Positions 1 to 10,420 are shown, counted from the stretch's first letter. The stretch is DNA of 64,000 bases from Bradyrhizobium sp. 170 (GCF_023101085.1 NZ_CP064703.1:7502001-7566000), one strand, 5' to 3'. A program made the numbers and translations. The notes: a model not told the origin generated them from the letters alone.

Positions 1-222
1 GAGATCGTTGATCGATCCGAGGCTTTCGTTGCTGTCGTTGTACACGTTCAGGCCGACCAGCTTCGAGGTCCGCCAGTTACCCTTGAACGACGAGGTATCG
101 GACGCAGCCGCAGGCGCGGCGGTGGTGGCGCGGTCAGTCGTTGCCGAAGGACTTTGCGCGAACGCTACACTCGCCAGCAGCGCGGAAGCCGCGAGGCCGG
201 CAACGGCAGTTTTGGTTAACAT
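1..222 (-). CDS. PRC-barrel domain protein, secreted (partial, 5' part only)
   Basis: The gene runs off the left edge, leaving 74 codons. The ATG at 222 follows an AGGAG ribosome site seven bases upstream. Residues 1-22 form a signal peptide (MLTKTAVAGL..., likely cut after AFA). A Thr/Ala-rich spacer follows, then NWRTSKLVGLNVYN and ESLGSINDL, which look like the first strands of a PRC-barrel. PRC-barrel proteins with signal peptides are common in Bradyrhizobium; their roles are mostly unknown. A second PRC-barrel gene lies directly upstream on the same strand, so the two may be related. The function of this copy cannot be told from the fragment. Confidence 0.7.
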   Translation of the reverse strand, partial: MLTKTAVAGLAASALLASVAFAQSPSATTDRATTAAPAAASDTSSFKGNWRTSKLVGLNVYNDSNESLGSINDL

Positions 223-318
223 ATCCGTTCTCCTCATTTCAGAAACGCTACGAGAAAACCCGGCACTTCAACAAGTGTTCCACATGTTTCGCGTGGAACA
301 CGGCGGTGCGACACTGCA

Positions 319-696
319 TCAAAAGCCGCCCCAGTAAGGCGGCATGCCGTAATAGCGATGCAGCTCGGCCTCCTTTGCGCGATCGCCCCAGTCGAAATCC
401 TTGTCCGCACGGAATGACGGGGCGCGCTTCAACTCTTCATCGTCGATGTCGAGTTCGTAGGCTTCGAACTTCATGTTGTAGCGAAGCCGTCCCCAGGGCA
501 ACGGAATCAGATTGGCCCCGATGCCCAGAAACCCGCCGAAACTCAGTATTGCATAGGATACTTTACCGGTGACCTTGTCGATCATCAGCCGTTCGATATG
601 GCCGATCATGTCTCCGTTCGGCCGGCGCACCGCGGTCCCCTCGACGCGGTCGCTCGCGATCAACTGATGCGGCTTGGCCATGACGTCGCTTGCCAT
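319..696 (-). CDS. PRC-barrel domain protein, cytoplasmic
   Basis: This 125-residue protein starts at the ATG at 696, preceded by GGAGAGG; an in-frame codon at 735 has no ribosome site. Residues about 14-85 form a PRC-barrel: the segments LIASDRVEGTAVRR, GDMIGHIERLMIDK and VSYAILSFGGFLGIG match the usual strand pattern (photoreaction-centre H-subunit/RimM-like fold). There is no signal peptide or membrane segment. The C-terminal tail is acidic, then aromatic (YYGMPPYWGGF). Members of this family are often stress or membrane-associated accessory proteins, but nothing here sets a specific role. It lies about 100 bp upstream of the secreted PRC-barrel gene, on the same strand. Confidence 0.8.
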   Translation of the reverse strand: MASDVMAKPHQLIASDRVEGTAVRRPNGDMIGHIERLMIDKVTGKVSYAILSFGGFLGIGANLIPLPWGRLRYNMKFEAYELDIDDEELKRAPSFRADKDFDWGDRAKEAELHRYYGMPPYWGGF

Positions 697-769
697 TGGA
701 CCTCTCCACACATCCTGTAGGGAAACCAACGTCACAATCGCCGCCCGGTTCCCACTGCCGGAAATGAGA

Positions 770-842
770 CAGCCATCCTTCCCTTTTTCGGAAAGGATGG
801 CTGCTGCGTCGCTTTATCCGCTTCGCGCGAAAGCGCGAAGCG
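770..842 (-). terminator. Two stacked hairpins after the Gly/Pro-rich gene
   Basis: Two perfect inverted repeats lie just past the stop codon of the 848-1435 gene. The first has 10-bp arms at 819-828 and 833-842 around a GAAA tetraloop (+ strand sense). The second has 11-bp arms at 770-780 and 793-803. Neither is followed by a clean T tract on the minus strand, so a termination or mRNA-stabilising role is inferred from position. Confidence 0.5.
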
Positions 843-847
843 CGCGC

Positions 848-1435
848 TCAGCTGTGATAGTCGATCAGCAACGCCGAGAAGGAAGCACTGCTCGATGTGC
901 TCGAACTGCCGGTCGCACCGTAGCTCGTCGATGATGAAGCCGACAGCTGATCCTGCAGCGATTGCAGGAACTGCTTGAGAATGTCGTCGATCGAATTCGT
1001 GCTCGACGAAGTATCGTCGCTCGAGGATGCGCCATCCGCAGGCGGCGGACCGCCGGGACCACCCGGAGGGGGACCGCCGGCGCCGCCCGGGCCGCCGGGC
1101 CCGCCAGCTCCGCCGGGGCCGTTGGCGAAGGCCGCCTTGAAGATGCCCTGCAGTTCGGTGGCCTGGTCGCTGGTCAGCTTGCCGCTTGAAACTTCGCCGG
1201 CGATCAGATCGTCGATCTTCGACTTGAGCTGGTCGGGCGACGGTCGCGTTCCGCTGGCCTGGTCGCTGGCGCGGCTCGCCTGCATCGCGGAATCGATATC
1301 GGTCAGGGCCGCCGACAATGCGTCCTGGTCGGACGACTTGATGGCGCCGGATTTTACTTCGGACAGCAACTCATCCTGCAACTTCTGAAGAGGCGACTGG
1401 TAGGTTTGGGCCGAGGCCGCCGAGATCGAGGTCAT
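848..1435 (-). CDS. Conserved hypothetical protein with Gly/Pro-rich linker
   Basis: This is a 195-residue protein of unknown function. Residues 1-105 are Ser/Ala/Asp-rich and look mainly helical, with SPDQLKSKIDDLIAGEVSSG repeating the layout of an earlier segment (SPLQKLQDELLSEVKSG). That suggests two related helical units, perhaps a degenerate EF-hand-like pair; this is an inference from pattern only. Residues about 107-137 are a collagen-like Gly/Pro linker (GGPGGAGGPGGP and similar). The rest is Ser-rich, with one amphipathic helix (IDDILKQFLQSLQDQL). No signal peptide is evident. It is divergent from the response regulator gene; the two start codons are about 170 bp apart. Confidence 0.65.
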   Translation of the reverse strand: MTSISAASAQTYQSPLQKLQDELLSEVKSGAIKSSDQDALSAALTDIDSAMQASRASDQASGTRPSPDQLKSKIDDLIAGEVSSGKLTSDQATELQGIFKAAFANGPGGAGGPGGPGGAGGPPPGGPGGPPPADGASSSDDTSSSTNSIDDILKQFLQSLQDQLSASSSTSYGATGSSSTSSSASFSALLIDYHS

Positions 1436-1540
1436 GATAGCTCCGAGCGTTCGTAAATGACGTCACGACCGTAGGGTTAACGACCTTAACGAGGTCTTTT
1501 CGCCTGCCCCCGGACCTGTTGCCCGATGTTGCTCCGAGTC

Positions 1541-1560
1541 ATCCGGAAACATCCGGAAAC
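1541..1560 (+). promoter_or_regulatory. Tandem 10-bp direct repeat before the response regulator
   Basis: ATCCGGAAAC occurs twice back to back, ending 45 bp before the regulator's ATG. OmpR/PhoB-family dimers bind direct repeats with a period of 10-11 bp, so this is a good candidate for an autoregulatory site. No binding data are available. Confidence 0.4.
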
Positions 1561-1605
1561 AAAAATCCTTCGCGCGCAGGCCCGAATCACCGACAAAAGA
1601 TCGAC

Positions 1606-2358
1606 ATGGCGCAGGCAATACCCAACATCCTTGTCGTTGAGGACGATCGCGAGACACGGTCGCTGATCGCAAAATACCTGCGCAACAACGCCTGCAACGT
1701 CACCACCGCAGCCGACGGCCGTGAGATGGCCCGCGCCATGACCGACCGCAGGGTCGACCTTCTGATCCTCGACGTCATGCTGCCCGGCGAGGACGGCCTC
1801 ACGCTCTGCCGCAAGGTGCGCGCCGAGTCGCAGACCCCGATCATCATGCTGACCGCGCGCGGCGAGGACATCGATCGCATCCTCGGCTTGGAGATGGGCG
1901 CCGACGACTATCTCGCCAAACCGTTCAACCCGCGCGAATTGCTGGCCCGGATCAACGCGGTGCTGCGCCGGCAGGCCTTGGCCTACACCGCCAGCGCCAC
2001 CGAGGGCGCGACGGCGTTGGTGTTTGCGGGCTGGCGGATCGACCTCCGGCTGCGCGAATTGCGCAATCCGGAGGGCGCGCGCGTCGCAATGACCAGCGCC
2101 GAGTTCGATCTGCTGCGAACCTTCTGCGAGCGGCCCGGCCGCGTGCTGTCGCGCGACAGCCTGCTCGACCTCACGCAGGGCCGCAACGCCGGCTCGTTCG
2201 AGCGCTCGATCGACGTGCTGGTCAGCCGCATCCGCCGCAAGATCGAACCCGATCCGCAAGCCGCCACCATGATCAAGACGGTGCGCTCCGGCGGCTACAT
2301 GTTCACCCCGAAAGTTGAAGCCATCAGCGTCGAGGCGGTGACCGCCGCCGGCCACTGA
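1606..2358 (+). CDS. OmpR-family response regulator
   Basis: This 250-residue DNA-binding response regulator starts at the ATG at 1606, where the receiver domain begins at once (NILVVEDD). The receiver (1-115) has the acidic pair Asp13/Asp14, phospho-acceptor Asp56 in LLILDVMLP, Thr83 and Lys105 in LAKPF. A winged-helix domain of the OmpR/PhoB type spans about 135-240 (MTSAEFDLLRTF, SIDVLVSRIRRKIE, TVRSGGYMF). The kinase gene starts 3 bp after the stop, so the two form a classic pair. The signal is unknown. An in-frame extension upstream to 1519 lacks a recognisable family sequence and would cover the tandem repeat at 1541. Confidence 0.93.
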   Translation: MAQAIPNILVVEDDRETRSLIAKYLRNNACNVTTAADGREMARAMTDRRVDLLILDVMLPGEDGLTLCRKVRAESQTPIIMLTARGEDIDRILGLEMGADDYLAKPFNPRELLARINAVLRRQALAYTASATEGATALVFAGWRIDLRLRELRNPEGARVAMTSAEFDLLRTFCERPGRVLSRDSLLDLTQGRNAGSFERSIDVLVSRIRRKIEPDPQAATMIKTVRSGGYMFTPKVEAISVEAVTAAGH

Positions 2359-2360
2359 TC

Positions 2361-3695
2361 ATGAAGCTGTCGGGCCTCCTGAACCTGCGCGGCATAAGCG
2401 GCCAGATCGCAGCCCTCGTCGTCGTCTCGATTGCGGCCCTTCATCTGATCATCACCGCGAGCTTCCTGCTGCACCGGCCCGACCAGCCGGAGACGTCATC
2501 CGACCGCGGCCACGGCCAGCTTGTCACGGCGGTGCAGTTGCTCGGCACAGCGCCCGCGCCGGAACGGCCGCGGCTGTCCGCCGACATCGCGCGCGCCTTT
2601 CCGCAGCTCGGCATCGAGATCCTGCCGCCGGGGCCGCTGCCTGCAGCGGCCGAAGCCGGCGGGTTCAACCCGCGCGGCCTGCAGCGGCGCCTCGGTCATG
2701 ATTATCGCATCTTCCAGATTGCGAGCGGCGGCGAGCCCCGCAAGATCGGCATCGGCTTGCCTGACGGCATGATGATTTCGGCCAACGTCCTGCCGGACCG
2801 GCCGCGGCCGCCGTTTCTCGGCGGCCCCTGGATGATGACGCTGCTGTTTGCCGTCATCAGCGTCACCCTGCTCGGCCTGTGGGCGGCGCGGGCGTTGACC
2901 GCGCCCCTGTCGTCATTCGCCAAAGCCGCCGAGAGTTTTAGCCTCAACGGCGCCGCGGCGCCGCTCCCCGAACGCGGGCCGGAGGAGATCCGCTCGGTCG
3001 CGCGCGCGCTCAATCGGATGCGCGAGCGCATCACCGGCCTGATCGACGACCGCACCAAAATGCTCGCCGCGATCAGCCACGATCTGCGCACGCCGATTAC
3101 AAGAATGCGTCTTCGCTCCGAATTCATCGAGGACGAGACCCATCGCAGCCGCATGCTAAGCGATCTCGATCAGATGCGCGCGATGCTTGAGTCCGTGCTG
3201 TCGTTCCTGCGCAACGGCCGCAGGTCAGAGGCCATGACGCTGGCCGACGTCGCCAGCACGCTGCAACTCATCACCGACCAGTTCGGCGACATGGGACGCA
3301 AGGTCGTCTATGACGGCCCCGCACATGCCATGGCCACGGTGCGGCCGGACGATTTGCACCGCGCCGTCACCAATTTGGTGGAGAATGCCGTCAGATTCGG
3401 CGCGGAGGCCGTGATCCGCCTTCGCGTCTCGGGGGATCAGCTCACCATCGAGGTCGAAGACGACGGCCCCGGCATTTCGGATGCGCTGAAGCAGAACATG
3501 CTGGAGCCGTTCGTGCGCGGCGACGAGGCCCGTAACATGGATGAGGCGGCGGGGTTCGGCCTTGGCCTTTCGATCACGAACGCGATCGCAACAGCCCATG
3601 GCGGCACGCTGTCGCTGCACGACCGGCAGCCGCATGGACTGGTTGTTCGGATGCGCCTCCCTGTTCGACAGCCAGGCGAACGCTCCGCGGCCTAG
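2361..3695 (+). CDS. EnvZ-type sensor histidine kinase
   Basis: This 444-residue inner-membrane kinase partners the preceding response regulator. Two membrane segments at about 17-37 and 156-176 enclose a periplasmic domain of about 120 residues. A HAMP linker follows (about 177-228), then a HisKA dimerisation helix with His240 in AAISHDLRTP. The ATP-binding domain shows an N box (NLVENAVRFG), a G1 box (EDDGPGIS) and a G2 box (GFGLGLSI). The layout matches EnvZ-like kinases, including the DLRTPITRMRLR context. The periplasmic domain is Pro-rich and not recognisable, so the stimulus is unknown. It ends 18 bp before the convergent zinc-ribbon gene. Confidence 0.93.
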   Translation: MKLSGLLNLRGISGQIAALVVVSIAALHLIITASFLLHRPDQPETSSDRGHGQLVTAVQLLGTAPAPERPRLSADIARAFPQLGIEILPPGPLPAAAEAGGFNPRGLQRRLGHDYRIFQIASGGEPRKIGIGLPDGMMISANVLPDRPRPPFLGGPWMMTLLFAVISVTLLGLWAARALTAPLSSFAKAAESFSLNGAAAPLPERGPEEIRSVARALNRMRERITGLIDDRTKMLAAISHDLRTPITRMRLRSEFIEDETHRSRMLSDLDQMRAMLESVLSFLRNGRRSEAMTLADVASTLQLITDQFGDMGRKVVYDGPAHAMATVRPDDLHRAVTNLVENAVRFGAEAVIRLRVSGDQLTIEVEDDGPGISDALKQNMLEPFVRGDEARNMDEAAGFGLGLSITNAIATAHGGTLSLHDRQPHGLVVRMRLPVRQPGERSAA

Positions 3696-3713
3696 AGGAT
3701 GATTTCAGCGGCG

Positions 3714-3908
3714 TCAGGCGGCCAGCGCGTCCGGATGCGCCTCTTCATAGATCGCGATCGCTTCAAAGCGATAATCGCAGGCACGGCAGAACCAGAGGAA
3801 CGACGTGCGGCCCGGACTGCTCTCGACCCAATCGGGTCTCGCAATCGGCTTGCCGCATTGAGCACAGGGATTTCCGTGCGGTAAATAGCCGGAATCGACT
3901 CGAGCCAT
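3714..3908 (-). CDS. Small zinc-ribbon protein
   Basis: This is a 64-residue protein with two CXXC pairs, Cys15/Cys18 (CAQC) and Cys41/Cys44 (CRAC), spaced as in a zinc ribbon. The ATG at 3908 follows a GGGAGA ribosome site six bases upstream. The tail EAIAIYEEAHPDALAA is probably helical. Nothing identifies a partner or substrate; small zinc ribbons may bind RNA, DNA or protein. The gene converges on the sensor kinase. A 17-bp palindrome sits about 20-40 bp upstream of its start. Confidence 0.75.
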   Translation of the reverse strand: MARVDSGYLPHGNPCAQCGKPIARPDWVESSPGRTSFLWFCRACDYRFEAIAIYEEAHPDALAA

Positions 3909-4262
3909 GACGCATCTCCCTAGACTTCGGACGTCGTAACGACGTCTCGCTTTTTTAAATGTCGTTGAATGAGACAGGTTTGCTGTCGGAAAGAATTGGT
4001 TTTTGTCGCAGCGTCTTCTTTACACCTTGACTGCGTCTTTTGCACGACATTCTTGCGCGTCCGCATGACGCAGATTCGCGTCGACGGAAGCGATGCATCG
4101 CACGCACAACGTTAGCGTCACGCTGACTGAATTCGTTAACACGTGCATTAGCCGCAGACATCTCGCCGCGATGTCGTCCGTTTTTCGCCACATCTTGGCC
4201 CGCTGATGGAACTAACCGGAGGAACCAATCGTTCACGCGTCCATCCGCCGAGATTGTTTTTT
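3909..4262. other. Intergenic region between divergent genes, no coding signal
   Basis: This 354-bp region lies between the zinc-ribbon gene (minus) and the transglycosylase (plus). It is locally T-rich and must hold both promoters. Apart from the palindrome at 3930-3946 and an unused GGAGGA at 4218-4223, I see no feature. Confidence 0.6.
3930..3946. promoter_or_regulatory. 17-bp perfect palindrome upstream of zinc-ribbon gene
   Basis: GACGTCG and CGACGTC flank a TAA spacer. On the minus strand it falls in the 5' region of the zinc-ribbon gene and could be an operator or leader hairpin. On the plus strand TCGC and six Ts follow, so it could instead terminate transcripts coming from the kinase operon through the zinc-ribbon gene. 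Confidence 0.4.
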
Positions 4263-4772
4263 ATGAAAAGTTTTCCGAAATTCGTCTGGCTCGCCGCCAC
4301 CGCCGCGCTGTTCGTTTCGCCCGATGCGATGGCGCAGAGCCGCGCGCAGTATGAGAGCATGGTCGCGACCCATGCGAGCGCCAACAACGTGCCGGAAGCG
4401 CTGGTGCACCGCGTGATCGTGCGCGAGAGCAAATATCATCCTGGTCTCGTCGGGCGCGGCGGCACCATCGGGCTGATGCAGATCAAGCTCGCGACCGCGC
4501 GCGGCCTCGGCTACACCGGCGACGCCGCGGGCCTGCGCGATCCCGACACCAATCTCGCCTGGGGCATCAAATATCTCGCCGGCGCCTACCGCGCCGCCAA
4601 CAGCGACCACAGCCGAGCCGTGCGTTATTATGCGAGCGGCTATTACTACGCCGCAAAGCGCCAGCGGCAGGAGCGGCCGGTCCAGCTTGTGCCGGTGCTT
4701 GCGAGCAGTGCGCCGCCGAAAATTATCGCGAGAATCCCCGCCGACGCGAACGCAATGCAGCCCGCCAAATAG
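4263..4772 (+). CDS. Secreted lytic transglycosylase (SLT domain)
   Basis: This 169-residue periplasmic muramidase cleaves the glycan strand of peptidoglycan to give 1,6-anhydro ends. Residues 1-24 form a signal peptide (cut after AMA). The SLT domain has catalytic Glu55 in RESKYHP, the GLMQIK motif (70-75) and the closing LAWGIKYLAGAY segment. It is shorter than Slt70 and holds only the catalytic domain, like the specialised transglycosylases of many alphaproteobacteria. The ATG at 4263 is chosen because the signal peptide begins there, although its ribosome site is weak. A strong GGAGGA lies about 40 bp further upstream without a nearby start codon. Confidence 0.88.
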   Translation: MKSFPKFVWLAATAALFVSPDAMAQSRAQYESMVATHASANNVPEALVHRVIVRESKYHPGLVGRGGTIGLMQIKLATARGLGYTGDAAGLRDPDTNLAWGIKYLAGAYRAANSDHSRAVRYYASGYYYAAKRQRQERPVQLVPVLASSAPPKIIARIPADANAMQPAK

Positions 4773-4803
4773 CTGTCAAGTAGCTGCCAAGTAGCTGAAA
4801 CCT

Positions 4804-4879
4804 CGTGTCCCAGGCGCGGTGCAGCCTAGGCGATGCATAGCATCGTCCGGTAGCGCTGCTCCGCAGAACCGGGACCCCA
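4804..4879. repeat. Palindromic interspersed repeat (GTCCC/GGGAC type)
   Basis: An imperfect inverted repeat begins CGTGTCCCAGGCGCGG and closes CAGAACCGGGACCC, with an inner GATGC/GCATC-type hairpin. It resembles short palindromic elements found many times in Bradyrhizobium genomes; copy number cannot be judged here. It lies between the transglycosylase gene and the thi promoter. Confidence 0.5.
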
Positions 4880-4974
4880 TCCCCAGCCGTCCAGGCCCCG
4901 GCTCAGCAGGGCCACCGCAGCCTAATGCGCCTGCGTCCGGGGCAAGGCAGCGGTGCAGTTCCCGCTATGACGCG

Positions 4975-5002
4975 TTGACACCTCCGCCCAACTGCCTACA
5001 TT
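4975..5002 (+). promoter_or_regulatory. Candidate housekeeping promoter for the thi operon
   Basis: TTGACA at 4975-4980 and TACATT at 4997-5002 are separated by 16 bp, a good sigma-70 match. Transcription would start near 5007-5010, at the 5' edge of the riboswitch. A start slightly inside the P1 helix would shorten it, so the true start site needs mapping. Confidence 0.5.
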
Positions 5003-5004
5003 AG

Positions 5005-5121
5005 CCCTGTTCCGAGGGGTGCTCCGATGAGGAGCTGAGATACCGCAAGCTTGGGCCGAAAGGCGCTGGACCGCGGTGACCCTTTGAACCTGATCCGGGT
5101 CATGCCGGCGAAGGGACAGGG
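5005..5121 (+). ncRNA. TPP riboswitch (thi box) controlling thiO
   Basis: The conserved thi-box segments are all present in order: GAGGGGTGC (about 5015-5023), GCTGAGATACCG (5034-5045) and the ACCCTTTGAACCTGATC through CCGGCGAAGGGA block (5079-5116). A 9-bp P1 helix can form between 5005-5013 and 5113-5121 (one G.U pair). Its 3' strand ends at the base before the thiO ATG at 5122. The same strand carries the only purine-rich ribosome site, so TPP binding would hide it directly. I see no separate expression platform. This points to translational control of thiO and, through coupling, of thiS. Confidence 0.95.
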
Positions 5122-6132
5122 ATGTACCAGAAGTCAGATCCGCGGGGGGATTCCTCCGTTTCCATCATCGGCGCGGGCATTGCCGGCGCATGGCAGGCGC
5201 TGCTGTTCGCGCAGGCCGGCCATGCCGTCACGCTGTATGAGCGCAGTGACGCCGATATGACGCTCGCAACCAGCCACTGGGCCGGCGGCATGCTCGCGCC
5301 CTGGTGCGAGGCCGAGGCCTCCGAGCCCGTGATCGGCCGGCTCGGCATCCGCTCGCTCGATCTGTGGCGCGAGCATTTTCCAAAAACCCCGTTCAACGGA
5401 TCGCTGGTCGTGGCGCATGCGCGCGACCGCGCCGATTTCGAACGTTTTGCGAAGCTGACCACCGGCCATGTCAGGCTCGACGCGCGGGAGTTGAGCGACC
5501 TTGAACCGTCGCTGGACGGCCGTTTCCGCGATGGCCTGTTCTATGCCGGTGAAGGCCATGTCGAGCCGCGAAAGGTGCTTCCCGAACTGCATGCCCGCAT
5601 CGAAGCCGCCGGCGGCACCATCAAGTTCGACTGCGATGCTGATGCCGAGGACCTCGACGGCATCGTGATCGACTGCCGCGGGCTCTCCGCGCGCGACGAG
5701 CAACCGGAATTGCGCGGCGTCAAGGGCGAGATGATCATCGTCGAGACGAGCGAGGTCGAGCTGTCGCGCCCGGTGCGGCTGATTCATCCGCGCTGGCCGC
5801 TCTATGTCATTCCGCGCGGCGACAACAAATTCATGCTGGGCGCCACCTCGATCGAGGCCGAGGACACCGGCGTCAGCGTCCGCTCGGCGCTGGAGCTGTT
5901 GGGCGCGGCCTATGCCGTGCATCCGGCCTTTGCCGAAGCGCGCATCGTCGAGTTCGGCTCGGGCTTGCGGCCCGCCTACCCGGATAATCTGCCGCGGATC
6001 ACAGTCGACAGGAAGATCGCCGTGAACGGGCTCTATCGCCACGGTTTTCTGCTGGCCCCCGCGCTGGCCGAGCTGACGCTTGGCTATGTGCAGCGCGGCG
6101 CGATCGACAATGAGGTGATGCGATGCGTGTGA
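5122..6132 (+). CDS. thiO: Glycine oxidase ThiO
   Basis: This 336-residue FAD-dependent amine oxidase makes the iminoglycine used for the thiazole ring of thiamine. It is the aerobic alternative to the radical enzyme ThiH. The Rossmann motif GAGIAG is at 17-22. The DAO-family segments SHWAGGMLAPW (about 51-61) and GSGLRPAYPDNLPRI (about 290-304) and the C-terminal HGFLLAPALAE are present. The length fits the family (about 330-370). The ATG lies directly against the riboswitch. Its 3' end overlaps thiS by 10 bp, so the two are probably translationally coupled. Confidence 0.93.
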   Translation: MYQKSDPRGDSSVSIIGAGIAGAWQALLFAQAGHAVTLYERSDADMTLATSHWAGGMLAPWCEAEASEPVIGRLGIRSLDLWREHFPKTPFNGSLVVAHARDRADFERFAKLTTGHVRLDARELSDLEPSLDGRFRDGLFYAGEGHVEPRKVLPELHARIEAAGGTIKFDCDADAEDLDGIVIDCRGLSARDEQPELRGVKGEMIIVETSEVELSRPVRLIHPRWPLYVIPRGDNKFMLGATSIEAEDTGVSVRSALELLGAAYAVHPAFAEARIVEFGSGLRPAYPDNLPRITVDRKIAVNGLYRHGFLLAPALAELTLGYVQRGAIDNEVMRCV

Positions 6133-6320
6133 CCGTCAACGGGGAGCAGCGGGAGATCACCTCTGCCAGCGTCGACTCGCTGCTAAGCGAGCTCGAATAC
6201 GAAGGCACGCATTTCGCGATTGCCGTGAATTACGACGTGCTGCCGAAAAGCCGCTGGGCGGAGACCGTGCTGAAGAGCGGCGACGAGATCGAGATCATCA
6301 CGCCACGGCAGGGAGGGTGA
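6123..6320 (+). CDS. thiS: Sulfur-carrier protein ThiS
   Basis: This 65-residue ubiquitin-like protein carries the sulfur for thiazole formation as a C-terminal thiocarboxylate. It ends in the required Gly-Gly (TPRQGG). The start MRVTVNGEQREI is the typical first beta strand. It overlaps thiO by 10 bp. No thiF adenylyltransferase lies in this window, so the activating enzyme must be encoded elsewhere. A 350-bp stretch of palindromic repeats separates it from thiG. Confidence 0.93.
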   Translation: MRVTVNGEQREITSASVDSLLSELEYEGTHFAIAVNYDVLPKSRWAETVLKSGDEIEIITPRQGG

Positions 6321-6348
6321 GGATGGGCGCGCGCTCTTTCCTTCTTAA

Positions 6349-6479
6349 CCTCGCCCCGCTTGCGGGGAGAGGTCGGATCGCGTTTGCGATCCGGGTGAGG
6401 GGGTACAGGTCCATCGATAGATCACACTCGCGGAGAGAGCTCCTCACCCCAACCCTCTCCCCGCAAGCGCGGGGCGAGG
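6349..6479. repeat. Palindromic repeat inside the thi operon (CCTCGCCCCGC type)
   Basis: An inverted repeat of about 131 bp: the left arm begins CCTCGCCCCGCTTGCGGGG and the right arm ends CCCCGCAAGCGCGGGGCGAGG-like, with an inner GGTGAGG/CCTCACC pair. It can fold into a long hairpin in RNA. It lies between thiS and thiG and could act as a partial terminator or an mRNA-stabilising element. Confidence 0.75.
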
Positions 6480-6504
6480 GAGCGGCCGCGCCGCAAACTC
6501 CGCT

Positions 6505-6631
6505 GTCATCGCCAGGCAAAAGCGCGAAGCGCGTCTTTACTGTAACGACCGGGCGATCCAGTACGCCGCGGCTTTTCGGTTCTATCGCAAGCTTCCCGGC
6601 GTACTGGATCCCCGCCTTCGCGGGGATGACG
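6505..6631. repeat. Second palindromic repeat between thiS and thiG
   Basis: The left arm holds GTCATCGCC and CGATCCAGTACGCC; the right arm holds GGCGTACTGGATCC and GGGGATGACG. GCGCGAAGCGC inside is a further small hairpin. It is a different family from its neighbour at 6349-6479, so two elements have entered the same gap. Confidence 0.7.
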
Positions 6632-6672
6632 AGTGGTGGTGTGGGGATGACAGCATCGTTTGAGGAGACACC

Positions 6673-7447
6673 GTGACCATGCTGAACTTCTACGGCAAAA
6701 CCTTCTCCTCCCGCCTGCTGATCGGCTCGGCGCTCTATCCCTCGCCCGCGATCATGCAGGATGCGATCCGTGCGTCCGGCGCCAATATCGTGACCGTGTC
6801 GCTGCGGCGCGAGGCCGCCGGCGGCAAGACGGGCGACGCGTTCTGGTCGCTGATCCGCGAGCTCGATGTGACGGTGCTGCCGAACACCGCCGGCTGCCGC
6901 AGCGTGCGCGATGCGGTGACGACGGCAAAGCTGGCGCGCGAACTATTCGCCACGCCCTGGATCAAGCTGGAGGTGATCGCCGACAACGACACGCTGCAGC
7001 CCGACGTGGTCGGCCTGGTCGAAGCCGCCGGCATCCTGATCAAGGACGGCTTTGAAGTGTTTCCCTACTGCACCGAAGACCTTTCGGTCGCGATGCGGCT
7101 GGTGGGCGCCGGATGCAAGGTGGTGATGCCGTGGGCCGCGCCGATCGGAAGCGCCAAGGGAATCACCAACCGCGACGCGCTGAAGCTGATGCGCGAGCGC
7201 ATGCCCGACGTGACGCTGGTGGTCGACGCCGGCCTCGGCGCGCCGTCGCATGCGGCGCACGCCCTCGAACTCGGCTACGACGCCGTGCTGCTCAACACGG
7301 CGATCGCAAAGGCCGCCGATCCCGTCGTGATGGCCAATGCGTTCCGCCTTGGTGTGGAAGCCGGCCGCACCGCCTATGAAGCAGGCCTGATGGAAGCCCG
7401 CGACTTCGCCTCGCCCTCAACCCCTGTGATCGGGACACCGTTCTGGC

Positions 7448-7461
<14 letters not shown>
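6673..7461 (+). CDS. thiG: Thiazole synthase ThiG
   Basis: This 262-residue TIM-barrel enzyme joins deoxyxylulose 5-phosphate, iminoglycine and ThiS thiocarboxylate into the thiazole phosphate. The Schiff-base lysine is Lys98 in WIKLEV, matching Lys96 of the B. subtilis enzyme. The phosphate-binding segments [15 protein letters not shown] and [14 protein letters not shown] are intact. A GTG at 6673 is chosen because GAGGAG at 6662-6667 sits five bases upstream; an ATG two codons later is possible. It overlaps thiE by 14 bp. Confidence 0.94.
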
Positions 7462-10100
<2,639 letters not shown>

Positions 10101-10420
10101 GGCGCCCAACTCTCTCCGCGTCATGCCCGGGCTTGACTCCGGCATCCATCGAATGCAAAGGCCGGGCGAATGCCCGGCTTTTTCATATGGCGGCGTCAAT
10201 TGCCTTTAAATCAGCCTAGCGAGTAGCCCGGTCTTTTTGTTTGCGGCAATCGGCAATAGCTCGAAGAGCGAGCGCGGAATCGTCATTCGCTTCCTACTTC
10301 AACATGGTGGTTGCACTTCGCTAACCAACCTGTGAAGTCTCTGCACCCTTTGGTTGCTCGCTAACTTGATATCGATATAGGGTCGAAAACAAGGCATGTG
10401 AGGCGAGCGGTATCGCACCT
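10101..10420. other. Intergenic region after thiC, terminator then no coding signal
   Basis: This 320-bp stretch holds the thiC terminator at 10161-10183 and a half-copy of a CGTCATGCCCGGG-type repeat (about 10120-10150). The remainder is an AT-richer region that should contain the promoter of the next gene. I see no open frame with coding character. Confidence 0.6.
10161..10183 (+). terminator. Intrinsic terminator of the thi operon
   Basis: GCCGGGC and GCCCGGC pair perfectly around GAAT and are followed directly by five Ts. It lies 60 bp after the thiC stop codon and closes the operon. Confidence 0.88.
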
